From positions 7,493,501-7,557,500 of the forward strand of contig NC_083505.1 in assembly GCF_032362555.1 (NCBI RefSeq): 64,000 nucleotides of DNA. Direction: 5' to 3'. The notes under the pieces were generated by a model. That model searched no databases. It was not told the origin of the DNA and saw only the letters and a list, made by a program, of their open reading frames with translations. Positions 33,895-46,780 of the stretch are shown here, piece by piece. A program made the translations under genes and the position numbers. The stretch comes from Amyelois transitella. Taxonomy: Eukaryota; Arthropoda; Insecta; Lepidoptera; Pyralidae. Position 1 is the first letter of the stretch. Every line of letters starts with the position of its first letter.

Positions 33895-34622
33895 TTGTAT
33901 GTTTGTTGTACACGCTAATCTCTGGACCACCTGAACGGATTTTAACGAAACTTTTTTTTGTTGTATAGCTCTTATGCCTGGCCAACATATAGGGTATGAT
34001 TTATTTGGAATCTGGAACAGCTGATGTCAAACCATAACAGCAACACATGCAGAACCATTACAGACCAGCTAAAGACGTCTTAACATAAGTTGTTCAGCCT
34101 GATGAGCATTTTGTATTAGCGTAAATGTATAAATCGAAGGTCTGGAACACCTGATGGTTCTGCACCATTATAGACCAGCTAAATCATCCGAATTATGAAA
34201 AAGACGTCTTAACAAAAGTTGTTCAACCTGATGAGCATTTTCTTTGTGATCATGTGATATGGAAGCCAAAGGGACCAACTTCTCTGTAATATGTACGAAT
34301 ATGACGTCTTAGCAAAAGTTTTTCTACTTGATATATTGGTCCATTAGTTTATGAGTTTATTCGTTACAAACAAAAGTATAAATATTTTTTTCTCTATATA
34401 GTAATAGTACGGATTATTAAATATTTGCTGTCAATTATATGTGCCCTGGGGCTCCGCTGCCGCAAGCTTTTCGGGAAATAAAGTATTTTTTGTTAATCCT
34501 AATTATATCCTATGTAATGCCGAATTTAGATTAAATTTATTTTGGTGAATTTGAGTAAATTTTATGACGTTAACCTTCGTATTTCCAATAACGAGCAAAC
34601 GGTGTTGCTAGCAACAGCTAGT
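33895..34622 (+). repeat. long interspersed repeat with internal tandem units
   Basis: Begins near CTGTCTGTTTGTATGTTTGT and continues CTGGACCACCTGAACGGATT. It ends TGTTGCTAGCAACAGCTAGT, the inverse of the TACTAGTTGTTGCCCGCAAC terminus at 60963. Inside, 34012-34340 holds about three diverged units of roughly 125 bp sharing GACGTCTTAACAAAAGTTG and CCTGATGAGCATTTT. Non-coding; superfamily unknown. Confidence 0.6.
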
Positions 34623-35727
34623 AAAAATATTTCAAGACTTTTCGATAATATTTTCAGATATATTAATCGACTTTCGGACCCAGAACGTAAATGAGATCCT
34701 TCAAAAGGTCATTGGCGCTTCAAACGGTAGACGGGTTGCTTCCTTTTTTTAATTTCGGCTGCCAGACAATGCACTGAAGGAAACATTAAGGGGAGGCGCG
34801 ACCCCTTTCCGAAGTGATTAATTTATTATGTTCTTTGTTTCCATTTTGATATTTGTTACGCAAAAACAATTACGTGAATAATTAATGTTTCTTTTTCGGT
34901 ACCGATCGAGAAAACTGATTATGTTTACTTAATAATTAGTTTGGCTTGAACCTACTTGATTTTTATTTTATCATAAGTGAGCATCAGTAGAGTTACAGAA
35001 GTGCTTATATATATTTTTGATGAAAAAAAATATTTGATTTGATTTGATATAAAAAGCAAAATTCTGAACCAATTGACATTAACGCTGAAATGTCTACCTC
35101 TTTAGTGTTTGACCCAAGAATTAGGTATTAATATATTTTTTAGTTACAGTTAAAGTAAATTGCTTAGTTAGGTTAAGTAAGTTTTTAGGGGTGAAGCGGA
35201 AGATAAAAGCGAAGTATTTAAATAAATATATTACTTAATATATACTAACACCTTAAAATTCTGTTCCTTTGTGAGGAAACTCAAATTAAGGGGAAAGTGC
35301 AAAATACAGTAAGTTAATTTTTTATCTGGAACATCTTATAACAATTTGCTTAGGAAGTTTTTTTTAAACGTAATTTTGCGAGTTAGTAAATCTAAGCGTC
35401 TTTACGGCGCTGTTACAACCGTGTTGAACTTCACTTAACCCTAAACAGGCCTAAACTAAGAGTACTTATTTTTTTTTAAAACAATAGGTAGGATATTTTC
35501 ACGTAGTGTAAAATTGATCTAATAAAGCAAAAATAAAATTGCATCGTTTTACTGTATTCCAACCCTACTATTTATTATAAATCAAAAGTAAATAATATAA
35601 CTATGAAAGTCATTTTTAAAATATAAATGACAAATCCAGGACATCGGTGATCAACAAGTCCCTATCGTGGCCACGTACCAATGATTTTATCTTGAGTTAG
35701 TATGTAAGTACATTAGTTTGATATCCA
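34623..35727. other. intergenic stretch
   Basis: AT-rich, with a short (TTTGA)n run near 35035. No gene seen. Confidence 0.35.
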
Positions 35728-35938
35728 ACCAATGCTCTTAAGGTGAGGGAAAACATTGCAAGGAAACCGGCACAATCAGGCAACTCGTTTTAACAATGAT
35801 TCAATATGGGTTAGGTTCCAGAAGGAAGGCGGGTGTCGTTTGGAATATAACACAATCCATGATCATGGTCATAGCCGAATTTCAGGCTCGGGACGTGAAC
35901 ATGACTAACGCCAAGATGATGATGATGATGATTATGTT
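35728..35938 (+). repeat. interspersed repeat family B, copy with (GAT)n tail
   Basis: AATGCTCTTAAGGTGAGGG, AAACATTGCAAGGAAACCGG, ATATGGGTTAGGTTCCAG and GACTAACGCCAAGATGATG in family order, ending in a (GAT)n run as a 3' tail. Confidence 0.7.
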
Positions 35939-36083
35939 TATAATTTATAACAAATGATTTTACCATATATTCTGAAAATGTCAGATATAGCTGTTTTAAG
36001 CAATCTGCTATTTACGTTTGATATAAGTTTTCACTTCTAGGTATGTATTGAATTATTTCCGATTTGCTAGAAGCATGCGAAAA

Positions 36084-36230
36084 ACATACATATAGTCACG
36101 TCTATATCTCTCGCCGGGTAGACATAGCTAACTACCCACGTTCATCTTTATGGCTTGAAGATAGAATTGAGATTCAACTAGTGACAGGTTGCTAGCCCAT
36201 CGCCTAAAAGAAGTATCCCAAGTTTATAAG
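36084..36230 (-). repeat. SINE-like repeat family A, 5'-shortened copy
   Basis: From ACATACATATAGTCACGTCT (inverted tail) through GGGTAGACATAG, ATAGAATTGAGATTCAACTA and GCCCATCGCCTAAAAGAAG to CCCAAGTTTATAAGCC. The distal TGCCGGGAACC end is missing. Confidence 0.8.
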
Positions 36231-36399
36231 CCATGTGCAAAAGTTAAAAGCAAATAAGCTTTTCTATCTTAACTAATACGAGATGAGCCAATAGTGAAGT
36301 AAACGCATAAGTTATGTATCAAACCCGTAAAAGTATCACTCGTGCAATATAAAAGTTAACGACACAAGAAAACGCGTTTTCCACAACATTAAAGATAAC

Positions 36400-36620
36400 A
36401 ACAATACGGGGGCGAGCGAGTGTAGAGCCTCCCGCGAGGGTGGCGGGCGGGGGTCGAGAAAAATTCAATATTAATATGAAGGAGGTGCGAGCGAGAGCCG
36501 CGCTTCATCCCGCTCGCGCGGCCAATGGCGAGCGCCGCCGCCGCTGCGATATGATGAATTTATGGATGTAATAAAAGCGAGGTGCGCGATTGGAGGAGCG
36601 GTTAAAGCGAGCTTATTTTC
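36400..36620. other. GC-rich non-coding island
   Basis: GC-rich block (GCGAGGGTGGCGGGCGGGGG, CGCGGCCAATGGCGAGCG) ending in GATATGATGAATTTATGGAT. No ORF with a known domain; candidate regulatory element. Confidence 0.35.
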
Positions 36621-39229
36621 TTTATTTTCATATTTGGAATGTCGATCTTAAGTCGTTCTGCGTCTGTTGTGGACGTCGGACATTTCTATTCTGGGGTTAC
36701 AAGATAGCTCTCCCCTTGTAGATTATTTATATCGAGACCAGACCAGATAACATATAGGGAAAGGTATATACAAATATGTTTCTATAAAGATTCTCATAGT
36801 ACCTAGTAACATTCGAGATTGTGAAGTTTCTGCGGCGTAGCTGGAGGGGCACTTGTCGTACAAAGGCTCGTAACTGGCAGTTGATTGAGGCGTGAACGAC
36901 GCTCGACCGCCGCTCGGGGTTTCTTTCTTGATTTGCTACTCGAGTGGTCGAAACGGCGCTTCTATTTGCATGAGCTGATTTCGGGTATGTAAGACGGGCG
37001 AGGAAGGTAAAACAAGTGGAGCACCGCATGTTAGTGGCCTCAGGACAACTAAGTAGGTGAATAAACTTGTCTTAAAGCTTTAAAGGTTATGGGATTTTGA
37101 TTTTATTAGGTATATTAAGCTTTTATCATGAAACCTTCTAGTACAATTCAGCTGAGTTAGAGATGTTTGTATTTGTTAAATTAGAGTTGTTTGTAAAGCA
37201 AAAAATACAAAGTTGAAATGGAAAATACTGATTTAGATAAATGGAACAATAAAAAAATCATATAATTTTCCGAATTAACATTAAAAACTTTGTAAATACA
37301 GATTACTAAATGTAAAGGTCGTATGAAAAGATACCGCAACGCAGAAAGCTTTACTTTTAAATTAATCTAGGAAATAAGGCTTTCTCGTATTTTGTTAGGT
37401 ATACTTACGAAATATATAGCAATAGATAAATTGGTTGATATCAAAATTTATGAGAAACATCGGAAACCTACACCACTGCTAAAATATGATCCAAAAAGAA
37501 ATGATCAGGAAAGTTAAGACTCTCCCTCAATTTAAAAAAAATTAAAAACGACAAGGTCCCAAGTGAAGTAAAAATAAAGATTTATAAAGATTTTTTTATA
37601 TAGAGCCTTGGTTATGTATTTGTATAGGTATATTTCTTACACAAAAATACTAAAAGCAAAGATCTCACCTAACGACCCGACAAGAGGAGGCACGTAAGGC
37701 GCTTACACAGCAATTCCTATATCTGAAGGGAATTGATACCGTCAATATAATGCGTCGGATAGAAAAGCGTTCAAAAGCCTGACAGCGGCAAAGACAACGC
37801 AGACAAAATAAATAAGAGGGCGGCGAGATGAAGTCGGACGGAGAAAAAGCCTCGTAGAAATGTGTTGATTTATGTAGTACTTAGAACAGTTAGCAGTAGT
37901 TACAACACAACAAAGTTTGAATCATAAAGGCCCCTAATAGATAAGTGTAAAAAAGATTCTACTATCAAGGCCGAAATGATCACCGATATCAAGAAAATAA
38001 GTAATCAAGGCAAATAATAATTGCTGAATATTTCATAATGCCTGTCTTATACCTAAGGAAAAACATAATATAAGGTTATTTTCATGTTTTGTTAGCACCT
38101 ACAGTAAGAATGTTTCTAAGAACAATAAGATGAAGTTCTGCCTACCCCTCAGCGCAAAGCATGTTTGATATGAAGAAATACGTTACCTGTATTTCTGTAC
38201 TCCGTGTGTTCTGTGTCGGTAGTGTGCGGCGGCGGAACCAGCGGCTCGGAAGTATTGGGGATCTGCCGAGAGCGCGAGTTTTGAAGTCCAATTATATACA
38301 GGTGGAGCGCCCGGGGCGCCTCTGCCGTCGACGTTCAAAACGATTCAATAAACTTTTAATTTTCAAGCCAATAAATCTTTTAACAAATCTAAACATACAA
38401 ATTCTATAAGAAGTAAAAAAACTGATAAGTGTGTTATAGTTTTGAAATTATTTTATACGTTAGTTAAGAGTGTAGCAATCACTGTCTTTCAGATTCTGCA
38501 TAAATTTCGTACCATAAATAATAAAACATCTTATTGACCACGTGAATATAAACACTGTTTAATATAATTTAAATTTTCCAAAATACAAACAATAACTTTG
38601 CGGGAAGTACTCAAACGAACACAAAAGGGAACCAAAAAATAAACAAGTAATTTATCAATTACATCGGCTTGGTTCAAACAAACACAATATTCGTTTATAG
38701 GTAGGCGAGCGAACACTTCACTTCGCAGTGTAGTGAGCACAAAAGGCGAAGTTTTCCCGCAGCGAGATTCCTTTTTCTTTGTTTGGTGTATTTATTGTAA
38801 ATCTACTCATACCAGCCCGCTCCCGCCGCGCCCGTTACAAGTATTCCAACATAACTTTTGGCTTCAGTACTTTGTACCGTTGGCAACATTCTCCGTAAAC
38901 CCGATGTGTTATATATGTATTTGATATGTTGTATGTAAATGAAAGCAGTTTGCGGACTTATGGTTGAACATATTTAGGAGTTTGTTAGGTTAGTTAAAGA
39001 TATTTTGGACAAAACATAACAGTGTACAAATGAAATTTAATAAAGGAACATATGGAATATGAATGATAAGTAAATAATTTATACAGTGTTATGCACAGAG
39101 TATTAATCAGAAGATTTCGTAACTAACATCTGATCGCTAGCGACATAATTTTTGATGAACTAAAATGAGCGAAACATTTTAATCCCGCAATATTAAAAAA
39201 TAGACTGCTTTGCATAAGATGCCAAATAA
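36621..39229. other. intergenic stretch
   Basis: No supported gene. The ORFs at 36727-37029 (minus) and 38161-38409 (plus) are arginine-rich with no recognised domain. A small GC-rich patch lies at 38200-38340. CTGCCTACCCCTC at about 38137 may be a scrap of the LINE 3' end. Confidence 0.35.
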
Positions 39230-39545
39230 ATGCCTGCGCAGTCCATCCTTATGGAAATTCTTTAGCTGATAATTTGGAAATATTATAAGCAAAGCTATTT
39301 CTATTTGCGACTGCATAATCGGACCAAAGTAGATGCAACCAAAATGCAGTGCACTGCAGTAGTCTCGCTAGTACGAGTATAAATGGTTTACAAATCAATG
39401 CCTACTCAGTCCACCTTTCAAGAAATTCTAAGACTGGTAGTTTAGAAACATTGCCATTAAAGCTATTTCTAACTATTTTTGACGGGCATAATTGGACCAG
39501 CGTGGATGCACTCAAAATGCAGCGCACTGCAGGAGCCCTAGTTAA
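39230..39545 (+). repeat. diverged tandem duplication, about 170-bp units
   Basis: Unit 1 (39230 to about 39373) and unit 2 (39398 to about 39545) share in order ATGCCT-CAGTCCA, GAAATTCT, AAGCTATTTCTA, GCATAAT-GGACCA, TGGATGCA-like text and AAAATGCAGYGCACTGCAG. Offset 168-173 bp. The last block contains the palindrome GCAGTGCACTGC. Not coding. Confidence 0.75.
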
Positions 39546-39814
39546 TATGATTTGCAGCGAGCAGCGCCGGGCTGCGTCGACACTCGCGACATTTTAACCA
39601 ACTTAATAAACTCACAGCGCTCTCGTTTCCCTAATTTTCTGTTAACTTAGTGCTTATACAAGTTTTAAAGTTGCGTCATATTTTGAGAAAGTCAGTTGTA
39701 TAGATATACAAAGAATAAAACTTATTTTAATTTAACAACATCAAATTATTATCCTTCCTCCCTCCTGGCGTTAGTCCCACTTACATTCTTACCTCTCTCG
39801 GAATATATAAAAAG

Positions 39815-39865
39815 AACGTACGTTGTACATGCCAAATTTGGCATGAATTACTTGAAATTTCAAGT
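39815..39865. repeat. three perfect palindromes in 51 bp
   Basis: AACGTACGTT (39815-39824), CATGCCAAATTTGGCATG (39828-39845) and ACTTGAAATTTCAAGT (39850-39865). All are exact. Confidence 0.9.
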
Positions 39866-40439
39866 TTCTGAACCCAGTGGTTTATGCTGTGCGTTTGTCA
39901 GTCACTCAGTAACGGAAGAGTTTTCTATATATAGATAATATTTGAATTTAAATATTCCATTCCAGTCAGTCAGTGGTATTTTTCCGAAGAGAGAAGAAGT
40001 GGGCGTAAAAGAAACAAGGTCAAGACAAATTTACGGTGAGGTACTTCAAAGTGGCTATTATGATAAAATTGATTTTGCTTAGTTGTAATTTTTTTTTTTC
40101 AATGATTAATTTATTTGTTATTACAATTATTAAATATGCACATTGTAATGAAACAGAACAGTTTATTACGTCTCAAATGTATACATTGCATAGCTTGATA
40201 TTTTATTACTATTATATTTGCACTTACTATAGCTATTATCGCTATGATTTTGAATATGATATCGCTTCGTTATATCAATTGGCTATGTGGTTTACATAAC
40301 AACATTTGTTCAAATACGGTTTAACATGATTCCATATTAAAAGCAACGAAGCTAAGTTTGCTTAAGGTGAGACCACAGGTAAACTTTCGTACACTTTGTA
40401 TTATGATAATGTTTCCTTACGACATAACATAAAGGCCCA
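39866..40439. other. intergenic stretch
   Basis: AT-rich, nothing recognised. Confidence 0.35.
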
Positions 40440-40820
40440 TTAGAGTCCGATGCGGCCGCGGGAAGTGCTACAGAAGACGTGTAGTGGGCAGGGGGCGGTG
40501 GAGGTCCAGTCTTCAAGATACTTAAGGGGGTGTCCCCCACCCCCCTCGGCGCCGGACGACTTGCTTATTCTATCAAGCGTGGCACACACCCACAGCCCTG
40601 CATCCACACGCACACACACATGCACACAGCATTATACGGCCGGCCACCACTCCACTGTGTCAATACAATACACTCTCTTCGGCTGGACTTAGATTATTTA
40701 GAAAGCACTTGTAACGCTCATATAAGAAGCGCCGCGGAAGACGTATTCTACGTCACAATGGCCGCTACGTGTCCGCCGCCTCCGAGCCAGGATGCCCCGA
40801 AAAAGATTACGATCCTAAAA
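40440..40820. other. GC-rich non-coding island with CA-rich tract
   Basis: Contains a C/G-rich run (around 40525-40555) and a short CACACA tract (40600-40625). Overlapping ORFs in several frames share the region without a known domain, so none is called. Confidence 0.35.
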
Positions 40821-41087
40821 AAACACCGTCCACTCGTATATACCTAATATTCTTTCCACAATTGACTTTGCTGAAAAGGTGGTTTAGTATTTCATTCTGT
40901 TAGCGGGAATTGGAAATACGTGGCTTTTATTATTTGGAACAACAAAATGGACAATACGGTTTTAAATTAAAAAAGGTATAAAGATTATTCGAACTAGGAA
41001 GGGTGCTAAGCTTATTATTTAAATATGTATGCGGGGATGACAAATGCATTAAACATGACAGAGAAAGACCATCAGAGTCATAACAGC

Positions 41088-41185
41088 GGCTACGAGCGCC
41101 GTGAGAGCTTGCCACTGGACGCGGATTATCCTCTACGTGGCTACGCCGTAGCACTGTGCTACGAGCGTAGCATTAGCACCTCTAC
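41088..41185. promoter_or_regulatory. CTACG motif array 1
   Basis: GGCTACGAGCG, CTCTACGTGGCTACGCCGTAG, GTGCTACGAGCGTAGC and CTCTACGAGTCG occur within 98 bp. The same GCTACGAG word is arrayed at 55711-55765. The ORFs through it are not recognisable. Confidence 0.4.
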
Positions 41186-42159
41186 GAGTCGAAGATTACT
41201 ATTAATCATTACATTTTATAGAGAATCTCAATGCGGTAGAATTAATAAATTAGAAAATTTATTTCTACCTAATTCTTAATGATAAGGATTTGCAATGGGA
41301 GTATGCGAGACTAAGAACTTCGGATAATAGATTGTGATAGTGTATGTCGTAGTAAGTTTTAGTGAAATTGGTTATCGAAACTTATCCTTTGCTTGTTCAG
41401 TCCTTTGAAATTAATGATCCTTTACATTAATAAGTGACAAAGTTTAGCGACGATATCGGGGCGTGTGTGAGACATTTTCCTATGAAGTCACGAGTTCCCT
41501 ATGTGTGCGGAGACACCGCCTCATGTGTGGGTACTTTCATAAATCTGTTGGGAGATATATGAGAGCGCAATTTCCGGTATCCGGCCATTAGCGCCGAGCT
41601 TTTATAAGCTTAAAGCTTAGGTTAAAGATTTTCTGGGTAGTTTAATACGAATCTTGTAATAGGTACCATAAATTGTCTATAACGTATGTGATTGCATATT
41701 AGGTGTCGATTCGGAAACTTTTAATGTGTGTAACTTGGCCTAATGTCTGTTTGTTGTACCTGTTCACTGTAAGTTGTGGCCGTTCGTGTGACCGGGCGGT
41801 TTCTTTATTATAGAATTTAATTACGCTGTGTTGAGATAAATGAAAAGTGTCACGAACAAAAAATGAGCGGTGTCCAAACATGGGCGGTTTGGGGGTGTGT
41901 GTCTGAAAGGGGCTGAAAGGGGGTCGGGCGTTGCGACTTATTATTTTTATCGACCGTAAAAAGGTGCCGGACCTTGTGTGGACCCTTCCGCGACGATTCT
42001 TCTGGGGAGATTCCAATTATTTACGGATATTTTGTTCCAAATCCCGAAAAATACTGACCGGTAAAAGGGTATGGTACTTATGCTTGATTAGTATTTGTCT
42101 TACGTAGTACCTACATATACTTTGGAACTAATTGGGCCTGAAATCCTTTGAAGTATTGT
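41186..42159. other. intergenic stretch
   Basis: No gene seen. The 105-codon minus ORF at 41699-42016 has no known domain. Confidence 0.35.
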
Positions 42160-42294
42160 GGATTGGGTAAACAACTGAGCTTGCATGATGAGAATTATGA
42201 ATATAGATGCAGGGAAAGAAGTATATAGGTATCGTGGCGTGTGGAACGATGTAGTCTGCTCTCCTTCCGGGAAAAGGCTTGATTTTATGTACAA
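42160..42294 (+). mobile_element. RTE-like LINE 3' fragment, old copy
   Basis: GAGCTTGCATGATGAGAATT, AAAGAAGTATATAGGTATCG, TGGAACGATGTAGTCTGC and CTTGATTTTATGTACAATG follow the family 3' end. Confidence 0.75.
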
Positions 42295-44219
42295 TGCACA
42301 AAAAATTTAAATTCAATATCATTTTATTTTAGACCTTCCTCGTACCTTTGATTTCAGAAAAAAAAACCGTTTTAGTTACAAGGACTTTATTTTCAAGTCA
42401 TGTCCGCATGTTTTAAGTTCATAATATTAAAAAAATGTTTTTCACTGTAGCTGTCATTAAGTGACAAGTCCGAATAAAAAGCGTGTCATTGTTTAAATAA
42501 TGGAGTTGGAGCCATTTGTTCCGCTTGTCGGCAGCCGTGACAGGGTAATCATGCTGCAGCTGCAACCCTCGCGTCATCCGCTGCTCAATAATGCAACAAT
42601 GCAACCTATTGTCCACTTCAACCTCTATACCATAGGGCATAGAGTAAACTCAGAAAATATATTAATTTTTTTTTTACAAGTTTACAATTACATTTTTGAC
42701 CTTACCTGTTCGCTCAAATTTTTATACGATAGACGTTTTCATACGCTATGGCGCAGAACAAATATTAATCGTATTCTAAAACTCTTTGTAGCACGCTCAA
42801 GTTATAATACAATGATTTTTGATTAATTCATTATTAAACATCACAATTGCAAATGTTCCAACGAAACAACTTTCCTAACATCATATTTGCTCACTGGAAA
42901 AGTAGCAAAATTGACGTCCACTTCGGTTGATAATAAATTAATAACACATTCATAAACAACACCTATAACTTACTCCAACAAATAGTTTGGCTTCTTTATT
43001 TTATACACTAGATAGATTGCAAGAAAGTTCTCTATAATCTTCACGGATTCTGGAAATGTGACAATTGTTACTACATTTTATAAAAATAATGTAATAAAAA
43101 TTACTTTCATCTCTTTAAAAGGTTTACTAAAATTAGCTAATAAGGGCACTTTGATAGATGATAAATTATGCTTCTGTTAGTTTGTGTAGACTGACTCATA
43201 ATACTGTAATGAAGCTGCCTAGAAATTTTCAGACGAAATCTTTTGCCAATTACCTACAGCGACAATCTTTATAAATCAATTTCCCCCGAATTGAATGTCA
43301 ATAAGTAGGGACGATTGTTAAACAAGGCAACGTAAAATAAAACTTTCCGGAGGGCGAAAAGTTCCTGAAAAGGAATATTTACATTAATTCTCGTCATTAT
43401 GTTTTGAAGAATAATCATGACCACCATTTCCCATTCCACTCACCCGATTGAGTTTTTATTTGAATATTTTTTGCCGGCGCTCCCTGAGTCCGTCTCTGCG
43501 CGACAAAAGGAAGTTTTTATTAGCATCTTAATGATTTTACGGCGAGTCCCCGGTTACAACAGCCTTTATGTCGTCAGATTTTCTTAAGTATTTTTTGTCG
43601 AGTTTTTGCATTTTACATTATTAAAGTTTTCATTCCGTCGCTTAATGAAGCTCATTTCTTCTGTTCGCCCGGGCCTTGATTGCCTTTGTTTTGCATAAAT
43701 GCAAGATTTCTATAGGTTTCTTTCTAGCAAATTGAGTAACTTCGAAGACTTGAAATTTGTTCTCGGAAAAGGCAATTTGTTTGGCTTCGATTTTAGATTG
43801 CAGAATTTTCAAAAATCTGAATAATACTGTGTTTACTGATATATTTAACTAATATAACTTTTGTATACGTAGTAACAATTTACCTAAATCCAAAAAACAA
43901 TAAATGCGAGACGTCAAATTTACAATAATTGTAAAATTATTCCTATTTATACTTAGCTTAGGTTTTATTAGCAATAAACACAAACGAATGCACTAGAAAC
44001 AGCATTATTAACAACAGATGTGTTTCAATTCAAAGTCTCAGTAGTATATGCAAGATGCGGTAGTCCCGTCCGTTGTGGTAATTACATTCATCTCTGCTCA
44101 GGACTGATTTATTCTGAAAGTCCTCCTCCATTGTGCCATTAACTACTTTTCCGGCCTGTCTTACGCGCCACAAAATAATAATTGTCCGGAAAATCGGCGT
44201 AGGCTGTATGTAATGTTAT
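42295..44219. other. intergenic stretch
   Basis: AT-rich with small GC-richer patches (43440-43560, 43640-43680). No gene or named repeat. Confidence 0.35.
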
Positions 44220-44960
44220 GAGCGGAAGGTCGTCCGTTTTTCCCGGGCACAATCGAGTCCGATCTTGCTTTCTTTTTAATTTCCCTGCGGTCTCCTAATG
44301 AGGTCCCCGCGGCGGCGTGCGCCGTTATCTATGATATTCTTGAGGTTGATGCTTATTGTGCGTGTCACTGATGGTTTCCCTTTATTATCCTCTCGAACAC
44401 AATTCAGCGGCCGCCCAAATGAGCTCTTCTCATTTGCTTTGCTCTTTTTATTTCTCCAGGCGGCAGTTTGTCTTGTGTCACGACTTAAGTTCTTTTAATT
44501 TTATTGGAACGACCACAAAGTGTCGTTCGCTCGGATTTTGTTTTCCTGTATTACATTTGTATTACAATGATCATTAAGTAAAATAGTACTGTTATTAAAC
44601 TGTGATCAGTTCTTTTTGTTACTTCAGTTTTATATTTATGTTGGGGCAGTGATACTACGAGCGTGTGCCGTACGCTAACAAATCACGCGACTCCGCCTCC
44701 ACTTATCTATTAAAATGAGAGATTATTGTCGGCTCAGTATAACACCCGGCGGGTCGGTGTTATTTTCACTAGATAGTCTAATATTGTCACAACTCTATGG
44801 AAGGGCAATTAGAGACGTGTCACGCGTGGCGGCCACGTGGCGGAGATTCGGGAGCTGCCCGCGCGTACCAAACTCACCCTCATTACCGAACAATGTTTAT
44901 ACTGTACGCGACGCGAGGTGACGCCTCGATACCGATATGTTTAAGTAAAAATCCGCATAA
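44220..44960. other. GC-richer non-coding block
   Basis: Two GC-rich segments (44220-44480 and 44690-44940) around an AT-rich core. No recognisable domain in any ORF. Candidate regulatory DNA. Confidence 0.3.
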
Positions 44961-46479
44961 TACGCAACAAGATACATATAAAGATAAAAGATAATAAATC
45001 GTTTCTTCAATAAATAAAAACTCGAACAGTACGTTCGTATTAGGGGACATTTAAATGACAGATGTTTCACCGACACCCCGACACGACCACGGACGACCTC
45101 GCTGAATTAATAAATAAAATTGCAACTGAAAAATTTGGTTATCAAGGAAATCCCCTTCGAGGAATTCACTTCATTTAAATATCGCATTTTTCTTGAAGAT
45201 TATACCTTACGACAGCCATAAAAGAAAACAGGAGCCCGCCCCTCGATAATGCGACGAGCCCAAGGAATTTTTATTCCGCTCAAATCTCTCCTGACATAGG
45301 TATATTTTGCGAGATCGCCTGGAGATTTTAATACCCGATTTTATTTAAATTCGTTTAGGCGGTGTGGGTGACTGCACCCCTAGACATTTATCGCGGGGGC
45401 GTGATTGTATTTATAAAAAGAAGGAATTCACACAGCCGTCTGTTTGTAACTGTCGAATAAAACACGTTTATAATTTTTATTGATAATGTTGTGATTAGAA
45501 CTGGAGCAATCGATATCATTCTATTAAATTGAACTCTCTGTAGGTTTAGATTATGTTTTCTGTTCATCCATTTTAAAGACAGTGATCGATATATAATATA
45601 TTTCTATACAGTTAGACCTAATAATCTTTTTGTTTCATGGCGGCTTCTGTGAGATAGCGGTAGCGTTTGTCTTTGAATCCGATTTTCAGAGTAAGTTTTA
45701 TCTCAAGTCAGTTCGAGATGGGAAATAGTGTTTAGGATATTAATCTCGTTAGTGTTTATATTTGTAAATTGAGACATAACAGATCTCATTGTAATAAAAG
45801 TTCTGTCATTATTATGTCTTATATTGTAAATTGTGTAAACTCAATTTGTAGTGATGAATTCCACTACTATCATTACAGCATCATCATTCACTTAGAGCGA
45901 CGTATCATAGCTCCTGCATCGGCCCACCCTCGCTGCATAGAGGTGATCATTCTTCATTTGCAGCCTCCTGTCTCGATCATCCACTTGACCGGATGTGGAA
46001 GCTCCATTACCGACCTTATTATATTTCATGCTTCACGTTAGCTACTATTTTAGAACCATTTTTTGGCCCATTTAAATTGACAGATGGACAGAGGTAAATC
46101 CTCTTAATATATTTATACAATACCTATATGACTTCTACTCTATCCCTGCCCGTATATGGGATAAATAGGTTTGCCTTAAAGTTAACAAAGTGTGTAACGG
46201 GGTTCTTATATACGTGTGTAGGTCGTAGACTGATCGCAAAGATTTTTTCTCTCGAACAATAGTCAAATCAGTGTGAAAAATGAACGTAATTTTTCTTCTC
46301 GTTTTTGCTTCTTCCATCTCAATGAATTTCACCGCCAAAATTTTCCTCGCCATTTGTTTCCATCGCGCAAGATCTTTTCGTATGAGGCGAGTTCTCTGTT
46401 AATATATGTGCCCGGAATACCGTGGCCATATATTACGCCGACCTCTGCCGGACCGGACATAACAATCCTCGATTTGCTA
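44961..46479. other. intergenic stretch
   Basis: No supported gene. The ORF at 45769-46041 has no known domain. Confidence 0.3.
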
Positions 46480-46780
46480 TAATATCGGGCGGGCGTCCCT
46501 GTCGGGCGAGTGGCGGCGGCACGCGAGCGAGCAGGCCGGCCGCTGGCGAAGGCGCGGGGTGGCTCTACGTGCCGCGTATAATAAGCATTTCATGCACGGG
46601 GTGCGGGCGCGGGCGCGGGGTCCGGAGTTACGTACGTACCTATTTCCCGTAAGTCGTGTACCTAACCGGAGCGGACCGTACATTACGACCGAGGGTCAGC
46701 GCCGCGCGCCATCTCTGTCGCGCTCGCCGCCAGTATGCCGCCCAAGAATAATTTCATGTGATATATCGTAGTCTGGGTCA
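46480..46780. other. GC-rich non-coding island
   Basis: CpG-rich (GGCGGCACGCGAGCGAGCAG, GGTGCGGGCGCGGGCGCGGG). Overlapping arginine-rich ORFs on both strands are composition effects. Confidence 0.35.

Noticed and set aside
34012..34340. CRISPR-like spaced repeats
   Set aside because: The units are long, diverged and in a eukaryotic dispersed repeat; there are no uniform repeats or spacers.
46422..46771. Arginine-rich ORFs on both strands
   Set aside because: Composition effect of a GC-rich island.
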